Shown here piece by piece: positions 57,441 to 64,000 of a stretch of DNA of 64,000 nucleotides. Below the pieces are notes generated by a model that was not told the DNA's origin, made no database searches, and saw nothing but the letters and a program-made list of their open reading frames with translations. The stretch lies in contig BGZK01001388.1 of NCBI GenBank assembly GCA_005406025.1, positions 1 through 64,000 on the forward strand. The letters are read 5' to 3'. The position numbers and the translations under genes were made by a program. How positions within the stretch are numbered: the first letter of the stretch is position 1; every line of letters begins with the position of its first letter. The stretch is from Eumeta japonica (Eukaryota > Arthropoda > Insecta > Lepidoptera > Psychidae).

Positions 57441-58499
57441 TTATATAAATATTAGCCGTTTTTCGTCGTCTTCGCTGGATGTAAATTGAAATGTATACAT
57501 TAAGATTATTTTCTATAATTTAAATTTTAAAAATATTATTACTAGATACATAAACTTATTATTAATTTCTTATCATAAACAACGTGTTCGCAACTATATT
57601 TTGATCCTCTTAAGAACATATATATATATATATATTTATCATATATATATATATTCCGTATTTACCTGCACTCTAAAAAAAAATCTATTGCAGCGGTCAT
57701 TCAATTTAATTCGAATTTGTGTCCATACATTCTTCCTTAAATACATCTCAAAGAGTGCGACGTGGAGAAAAACTTGCGCTAATTGACTAGACATGTGTAT
57801 CTTATAAATAAAAAAGGGTGTCGACGGCGCAAAAGGTCGATCACCCGCACCGAACGAAACACTTTCAATTGATCACATTTAACTTATCCACGCACTGATC
57901 ACTCAAAAAAGTAACTCGTCACCGCTCAAATTCTAGTTTATATACCCCCACTACGAACAGTCTCAAACATTTTAACAGTGCAAACAAAATCATTAATTAT
58001 AAAAACGGAAATGTAAATGTATCACGTGCGAAATGATCAATCACCATTAATCGTAATTCAGAACATTCTAACCGATCAAAAGGAGCAAAGATGTAAACAA
58101 CCAACCATGAATTTCGAGATAAACAGTACTGGTCTCTTCTTTTTTAGGGAAATTAAAGAACAATATATTAAATGAATACACGATTGCAAAACATTAATAA
58201 TACTGTCATTTAGCAGCATTATTAGTGTATAATTAATTAGACAGAAAAAAACACGAGTGAGAATAAATTCGATAATACCAGCATTTAATCATAGCCAACA
58301 ATACATTCTTCTCTCTACGCGTCGACATTTTAAGCATTTAATTATGTCAGTTATTTACGATTCTTCTTCATAAGTGACCGATATTGTTTATGAAGAAGCA
58401 CTAAATAAAACGTTTTTTTCACACAATTTATGAAATTTATTGAGCGTTTTATTCGCACGGGCAAATCACAAGTACTACAGATAGAGTATCTATAAAATA
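57441..58499. other. AT-rich region with small repeat scraps
   Basis: 57447-57495 (TATTAGCCGTTTTTCGTCGTCTTCGCTGGAT) has the same wording as 62293-62330, a common short-element start. (AT)n lies at 57619-57656. 57815-57955 is richer in structure (CGACGGCGCAAAAGGTCGATC, TTCTAGTTTATATACCCCC) and could be an LTR or promoter scrap, but this cannot be shown. Confidence 0.4.
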
Positions 58500-58690
58500 T
58501 CAGGCAGAACAGAGATAATGTCCATATCGCAGGAATGCATTAAGCCCGGCCCTTGTTTGAGGCGCACTCCGCGCGGATGCAGCGGATCCGCAGGCATTAG
58601 CGCGGGTTTGAGTGCCCGCGGCGTGTCGCGTGTCGGCCGCCGTGACGCACGCGGCGCGCTTCAGCGATAGCTTTTTCATTTTCATGTGCT
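58500..58690. promoter_or_regulatory. CpG-rich island
   Basis: GGCGCACTCCGCGCGGATGC, GTGCCCGCGGCGTGTCGCG and GACGCACGCGGCGCGCTTC lie in otherwise AT-rich DNA. A 61-codon minus frame begins MKMKKLSLKR and is rich in Ala/Arg, as expected from GC content, so it is not called as a gene. It may be a promoter, enhancer or first exon. Confidence 0.35.
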
Positions 58691-58767
58691 ACTGTTTTTG
58701 AAGTGTGACGCGATGCTTCAGAAATTAGTAACTGTTACAGTATTTTATTAACATCAAATATAATATT

Positions 58768-59870
58768 GGGTTGGGTAAATACGTTTTATCGTATTTTATT
58801 AGTAAAAAGTTGTAGTAAAATTTCTTTAGTTGTGCTGTTTGTATCTGCCTAGCTTTTAAACTATTAAATAGATGACTATTAAAAAAAGATTTTTTAAAAA
58901 GTAAAAATAGTGTTCTATTATTTTTTTTTATTGTTTTTCTGTCCATCAAAATGAGTGAAACCAATGTAGAAAATCGATACATTTTCGAGTTTTATTACAG
59001 AAAGCAGTGTCGGTAAGAGTAGCATAAAACTGGTTTAACCGTTTTCAGTCCGGTAATTTTAATGTCAAAGATGAACCTCGCTCTGGACAGACCTGTTACG
59101 GATAAATTCGATGCACTGTTGGAAAAAGTATTGCAAGATCGGTATGTCAATTCTTACGATATAGCTCAAAAATTGAGGATTGACCACAAATCAATTTTTA
59201 CCCATTTGCTAAAAGCTGCATATGCAAAAAGCTGCATATGCAAAAAGCTCGATATTTGAATCCCATACGAGCTCACTAAAAGAAATCTAATGAATCGTGT
59301 ACTCATTTGCGAAACTCTATTGAAACGTAATGAAACCGAACTGTTTTTGAAAACATTGATCACTTATCATGAAAAGTAGATTGCTTACGACAGGAACCAG
59401 TGAAAAAGATCATAGTCAAAAGTCAAGCAAGCTCCACACACTATAGCGAAGCCCAGATCAACTCGCAATAAGTTAATGCTATATGTATGGTGGGCATTGG
59501 TGGGATCGGAAGGGCATTATTCATTATGAGCTTTTACCGCCGGGCAAAACCATAAATTAATTCGGGTCTCTACTGCCAACAGCTGATGAGACTCAAGCAA
59601 GAAGTAGAGAAAAAACGGCCGGAATTGATCAATAGAAAGGGTGAGGTTTTGTCACCATGATAACGCCAGACCACACAACTTTAGCCACTCAGCAAATATT
59701 GAGAATGTTTGTTTGGGAAGAGTTAATGCATCCACCATATACTTTTCACCATATACTCTCTGATTTTCACTTGTTTCGGTCACTTTAGAATTATTTAGGT
59801 AGTGTTAAGTTAACATCGAAACAAGACTTTCCAAACCTACAAAATGGCATAAATTTCATTTAAGGTAGGA
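58768..59870 (+). mobile_element. dead mariner transposon
   Basis: Left terminal repeat TTGGGTTGGGTAAATACG directly follows a TA. A start MSETNVENRYIFEFYYRK lies at 58951. Further on come RPVTDKFDALLEKVLQDRYV and SYDIAQKLRIDHKSI (59089-59195), the second helix-turn-helix of mariner transposases. Then follow LCVWW-like and GIIHYELLPP-like segments and HHDNARPH (59653-59676), which holds the second catalytic Asp. A YTLSDFHLFRS segment (59750-59790) corresponds to the third catalytic motif. Frameshifts, stops and a tandem triplication of GCATATGCAAAAAGCT at 59214-59250 disable it. The right terminal repeat was not found. Confidence 0.88.
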
Positions 59871-60060
59871 TAAAATTAAAAATAAGTATGAATTCGAATA
59901 TTATTTCCAATGATTAAATAACGCAACTTAATGTAAACCAGGACGTCATTGCCTAATGGCACCACTATAAACTTTATTTTAACAAAAAAATAGCATCTGA
60001 CTTCAGACAGCTTATGATGACATCGGTATTTATGACCGACTTTAATTCTGGTCTCAATAT
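59871..60060 (+). repeat. dispersed repeat D, copy 1
   Basis: GGACGTCATTGCCTAATGGC, AAACTTTATTTTAACAAAAA and ATGACCGACTTTAATTCTGG are matched in order and orientation by 63765-63890. The two are old, diverged copies. Confidence 0.5.
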
Positions 60061-62284
60061 GAAATAAAGAATTATGAAATCCTGGTACGACAATAACAGT
60101 ATTTGATTTGTTATTACTGATATTGAAAATATGAATACTGATTGTTAATACCACTTAACACTTCATTGCCAAATCTATCTTATTTTATCCTTTTTTCTAC
60201 GTCCACGTTCTGGTTCACGTTACCTTGGTTTTGAAACAAAATATCCTTAATATTACAAAATATGTAGCTTTCGAATTGAAAAACGATATAAAATCGAAAA
60301 ACAGTGCGATGAAAAAAAATATGTGAATATAATTATGTTCTCTGTTTCCTGATTGTTTTCGTGTCAGATTAAAGGGATTTCAAAGTGGAACAATATTAAG
60401 AAATAAAATTAATATTATAATACAACTTAAAACTATTTCTGGAACGCTTAATCGAGGTGTAATTTTTTTTTTTCGAAGCACTTATTAAGCTCGTATAGTA
60501 ATTCCATCGGACGTGAGTATTATTATCGTCAAGGAAATATGCACTCAAAACTTTACACGTTAAGACACTGTTTGGTTAACAACAAGGTAAAATAAATTAC
60601 GGGACTTAAGCCATGGTTCGAGTCACGCACGGGCATAAATCAGATAAATACGTTGTAAGTAAGTCGACGCTTTGACGCTGTGTGCCAACCTACTTACTAA
60701 ACTTACACGTCGCTAAAACCTCTTTTCAAGGGAATTAAAGCAGTCGTTATTATGGTGAAAATGGGATGCGTAAAAATTTATGGAAGTCGCAAAGCGCTTC
60801 ACGTAAGAAAATTTTTCAGTATGTGTGAGCAAAGACGCCATTAAACCCAGATGAAACCCAAACACGTCCCAGATGAAAGTCGAAGGATTTCCCTTGTCGT
60901 CGAAGATTTTCGAGAATATTCGATATTTTCTTAACGATTAAAAAATTGTTTAATAATGTGTATTAATGTACATTAGTTAGAACAACACTATTATGGTGAT
61001 GGTCAGAAATCAAATTGAAGTCTTTTTTTATTTAGCAGCCAGGTGTACCAACTGCTAAGTATCAAGGCTTTAGTTATCGGATTTGATGTTTTGTTAAAAC
61101 CGCTCAACCCTTAATTAGCTTGTCAATTTATGAGATATTATTAAGCTATTCGAATGGTTAAATATTTCATACATTTATGAGAAAGATCTAAAAGCTGTGT
61201 AACTAAAGTTCATGTAATTTCAGTGGAACTCACTATAGTTTTAACGTCGTGTTAAGAAACAAATTAAATACTTATAACTATTTTCATTATTTTCTGCATT
61301 TCATTAAATATTATGGCGAATAAAGTATGTCTTGCAAAAATATTACAAATAAAACTTTCTGAATATTCTTACAATCTGAATGAAATATTTTAATTATAAA
61401 TTATGGATTAATATTTTTAAGGATTTTAGTGAATGTACATTGCTTTCGTGTAAAAATAGATTGTATTTTTGTGTGTTTAAGGAATTAGTAATAAAAACCA
61501 ATATTCGGAGTGTTCGACCTTCGTTTATAAGTTTCATTTAGTGATTTAAAAAATTTAGTGTTTTCAAAATGAGCATCATCTTGAATTAGCTTTTTTGAAA
61601 TAGATAAGTAAGCATGTGACACGATAATAAAATGGTTATATTATCAAATAGAGCTTAAATTTCATTAAAATGATATGAACTTTTAAAAGCACCGTCACTA
61701 TTCTTATGTTGTCAAAGAAAAATAATAAAATAGATTTACAAAATGCGCTTCGTGTAGGTACACTCATAAATTAGTTAAAAAACACCAAGCGGTTTTAAAA
61801 TATGACACGTGAAAGCCGCAAAAGAGCGTTAACCTCGACTGCGCCCCGGTTAAAAAGCGTGACACGCATCGCAGTACACTTTGAATTCGATACGGACTTT
61901 TTAAAGAAGCGTACCTTTTACTGATATCGATCTATGACTTTAAAGTGAATAAATCTCTATGGTTCGCCCAAAATAAAACTGTATATTCTGTAAGTAGAAC
62001 AATTCAAACATATTTTGACCAAGCTTTTCAATGAGCCACCGCTTATACTTAAATTCATGAAGTATTTATTCTTTTGCTCACCTCTGTAGTAGATATATGA
62101 AAAATACATGTTTAAAAATGAATTGATGTCAACGAAGTATATTGTATTTCGTATAATAGGATGTTCTTTCCGAATAAATCGTAATATATAATGAAATAAA
62201 TCAAATAAAATCAAAATTAAGAATGTTCGTGTTTTGTACGTCGATTTTATCACCCCGCCGCCGGGTGTACCCTTCGACAATCCT
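60061..62284. other. AT-rich region
   Basis: No gene. 60605-60640 contains CCATGGTTCGAGTCACGCAC, a pol III B-box match without a visible A box. 61795-61880 is slightly CpG-richer (TCGACTGCGCCCCGGTTAAA). Frames here are not protein-like. Confidence 0.5.
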
Positions 62285-62480
62285 TTTATTTCAGACTAGC
62301 CGTTTCTCGCCGACTTCGCTGTGCGTAAGTCAAAATTCAACAGTTATTGTTTCGATACATTCGCGCTTTCGATTTCGATCTCGGTTCAGCTCTCTCGTTG
62401 TCAATGTTCAGAACATTCAGTTTAATTGTATAGGAGCTTGGGACCTGAAGCTGCCCACGCTGACCTGTTGTTCGTAAGAA
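62285..62480 (+). repeat. short interspersed element fragment
   Basis: GACTAGCCGTTTCTCGCCGAC then TTCGCTGTGCG, followed by TCGCGCTTTCGATTTCGATCTCGG: an opening like the ones at 57447 and 63210 joined to the TCCGAT-type repeat. It appears to be one family of insect short retroposon. The 84-codon frame here is repeat-derived. Confidence 0.5.
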
Positions 62481-63195
62481 AATACTGACCACCGTCATAA
62501 ACCCATGACATCGTTGCCTTAACATGCTCACCTAAGAACATAGCGAATGATTCAATTCGAGTAAAGATACAAACTCATAGCTCAATTCGCTCCTCGCTGT
62601 TATCTCTGTATTTGGAGTAATTTTATTAGTCCCAAGAATATTAATCATTTATTAGTAGTTCGTAATAACTATTCGATTTATTGTGACATATTTTAAATAT
62701 TTCATTATAATAAAGAACCCCTTAATAAATTTTAATTCGTATCTTAATTTTTGAAAAACCTGTAAAGCAATTGTGTTATTTATTACGAAAAATGTATTTA
62801 TACAAAACGAAAAAATGTACTGTAAAAAAATGCGGCAATTGGATGTTATTACAGAAGACAGATCATTATAGGTTGTCGCGTTGTTCAATTTTATTATTAA
62901 AGTTGTGTTATTTCATTTTGTAATTCATAAAGAAAAAACCTCAGCAATCTGATGTTATCTGAATACGCTATTTCGCATAATACACATTTCGCATTTCTTA
63001 TAGGCTAATAGGGTTGTATTTTTTATGTATGTTACTTCAGAACTCCGTCACTTATTAATCTATTTGGAAAATCCTTTTTATTTGGAAGGATATATTTCAC
63101 AATAATTGTCATGTAGTTATCAAAAATTAGATTTTTTTTTTTAAACGATAAGGATATTAGGAACCTTATAGAACCCTAAAAAGGAATCAAATTCT
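62481..63195. other. AT-rich spacer
   Basis: Nothing supportable. Confidence 0.5.
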
Positions 63196-63545
63196 TCATA
63201 TTTTTTTATTACAGATAGTTTTTGTTCGCGGTTCCGCTCGTGTAGACATAGAATGAACTTCTGCATATTGTACGTTGGCTGATGACGCTGTGTCCATCAT
63301 AATCCCGATCCCGCTCTTTGTCTCCGATTCCGGTTTTCGTCCCGATTTTGATCCTGTCTTTATCTTTGCTTCAAGTCGGATGAATTACTCCGTTTTAAAG
63401 CATTATCAGTTATCACACAGGAACCCTAAATATTTCCGGGATGAATAACTTCGTAAATGTAGTCGAGTATAGTCCTCTATCTTCAAATGAAAGTCAAATT
63501 GTAATCGAATCACCCTTTTCTGACAAACAGACAGACAAAATGTTT
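63196..63545 (+). repeat. short interspersed element, fuller copy
   Basis: It begins ACAGATAGTTTTTGTTCGCG GTTCCGCTCG, passes through the repeat ATCCCGATCCCGCTC, TCCGATTCCGGTTTTCG, CCCGATTTTGATCC (63300-63355), and ends near CTTTTCTGACAAACAGACAG ACAAAATG. The same order (opening, TCCGAT array, ACAAACAGAC end) is seen in pieces elsewhere, so this may be the most complete copy. Confidence 0.55.
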
Positions 63546-63754
63546 TAAAATGGCTGTTTTCTTTTATATAAACCTTGTACTGACAACTACAATTAATATT
63601 GTCGAGGCAGTCTCATGTAATGCTCCGTTATGTGGCAATCAATTTTTGTTAATGTAGATTTCAATTTGTCTTATTAAAGAAAAAGTGCTGTAAAATAATA
63701 TTTTAACAAAACTATAAAGATAAGCTTGGCAGAATATTTTTAATTAGAGAGAGA

Positions 63755-63890
63755 TGTCATTAGTAAATTATGACGTCATTGCTTAATAGTGCCTTGTAAG
63801 ATACATGTTAAACTTTATTTTGTTAGAAGAGAATAACAAAAACTCGTTGACAACAGGAATTAAGTTGATTTGTAACCGATTTTAATTTTG
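63755..63890 (+). repeat. dispersed repeat D, copy 2
   Basis: TGACGTCATTGCTTAATAGT, AAACTTTATTTTGTTAGAAG and GTAACCGATTTTAATTTTG follow the order of copy 1 at 59940-60050. Confidence 0.5.
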
Positions 63891-64000
63891 AATTTACTTT
63901 CTCTTACCATATTTAGCATCCTTATTCATTTTATTAAGAAATGTAATATACTCATTATAAAAAACTATCTTATTTACGTGCTTTCTACATTATAAAAAAC
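63891..64000. other. AT-rich end of the window
   Basis: No feature. Confidence 0.5.

Noticed and set aside
57815..57960. Possible LTR or promoter with TTTATATACCC
   Set aside because: No matching second LTR, primer-binding site or gag/pol sequence was found.
60605..60640. B-box match GGTTCGAGTC as a possible tRNA gene
   Set aside because: No A box or foldable arms at the required distance.
1..64000. CRISPR array, bacterial genes, operons, rRNA
   Set aside because: No regular direct repeats with spacers, no ribosome-binding-site-linked frames, and no rRNA-like sequence; the window is eukaryotic.

Overview
The window looks like a stretch of nuclear genome from an insect, most likely a moth or butterfly (Lepidoptera). 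It is AT-rich and has no bacterial-style gene packing. Its repeat content is of lepidopteran type: two copies of the 'CCGGCAACGCACC...CCTATAAAAAA' repeat tail, RTE-like and Jockey/CR1-like LINE pieces, a mariner, and tRNA-derived SINE heads. I read only one coding segment with fair confidence. It is a GC-rich 170-codon exon on the minus strand (19925-20434). Its C-terminal part (PFTRES, then KYEPFPPKLYGRPLEEIDNF) fits the cytoplasmic N-terminus of an arthropod voltage-gated sodium-channel-family protein, probably NaCP60E/DSC1-like. It has a good acceptor upstream (20521-20522) and a clean donor at 19924-19923. No further exon of the gene was found, so the rest lies in or beyond a very long intron at lower coordinates.

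Layout: 1-5900 is AT-rich with one lepidopteran repeat tail and a small CpG-rich block carrying a strong minus-strand donor. 5950-9640 is a cluster of dead LINEs (Jockey/CR1-type RT, RTE-type endonuclease, RTE-type RT on the minus strand with a nested short element). 10440-13350 holds a candidate plus-strand exon, a CA/TG simple repeat and a 141-codon minus-strand ORF with a signal-peptide-like start. 16000-17620 holds a regulatory-looking block, a microsatellite, a dispersed repeat and a SINE head. 19925-20520 is the channel exon. 21900-24330 holds a LINE scrap and CpG-rich blocks.

25000-27140 is the most unusual part. It is a decayed endogenous viral element with the ordered motifs of a superfamily-1 helicase from an alpha-like positive-strand RNA virus (virga/nege/kita-like), broken by frameshifts and stops. 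27900-36400 holds repeats, a Jockey-type LINE and a MITE piece. 32101-32628 and 44841-45366 are inverted copies of one ~0.53-kb repeat. 38299-38819 is a MITE with ~100-bp terminal inverted repeats. 40224-40281 is a nearly perfect 26-bp hairpin. 48605-52470 contains a second inverted repeat pair, one member of which is split by an insertion carrying a Helentron/LINE-type endonuclease remnant. 58768-59870 is a dead mariner.

Several short CpG-rich islands stand out against the AT-rich background (4920, 16075, 22700, 24040, 40015, 41240, 42160, 47040, 48350, 52835, 54640, 58500). They are better candidates for regulatory elements or non-coding first exons than for proteins. Nothing here is an operon. 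The genes cannot be tied into a pathway beyond the single channel exon.
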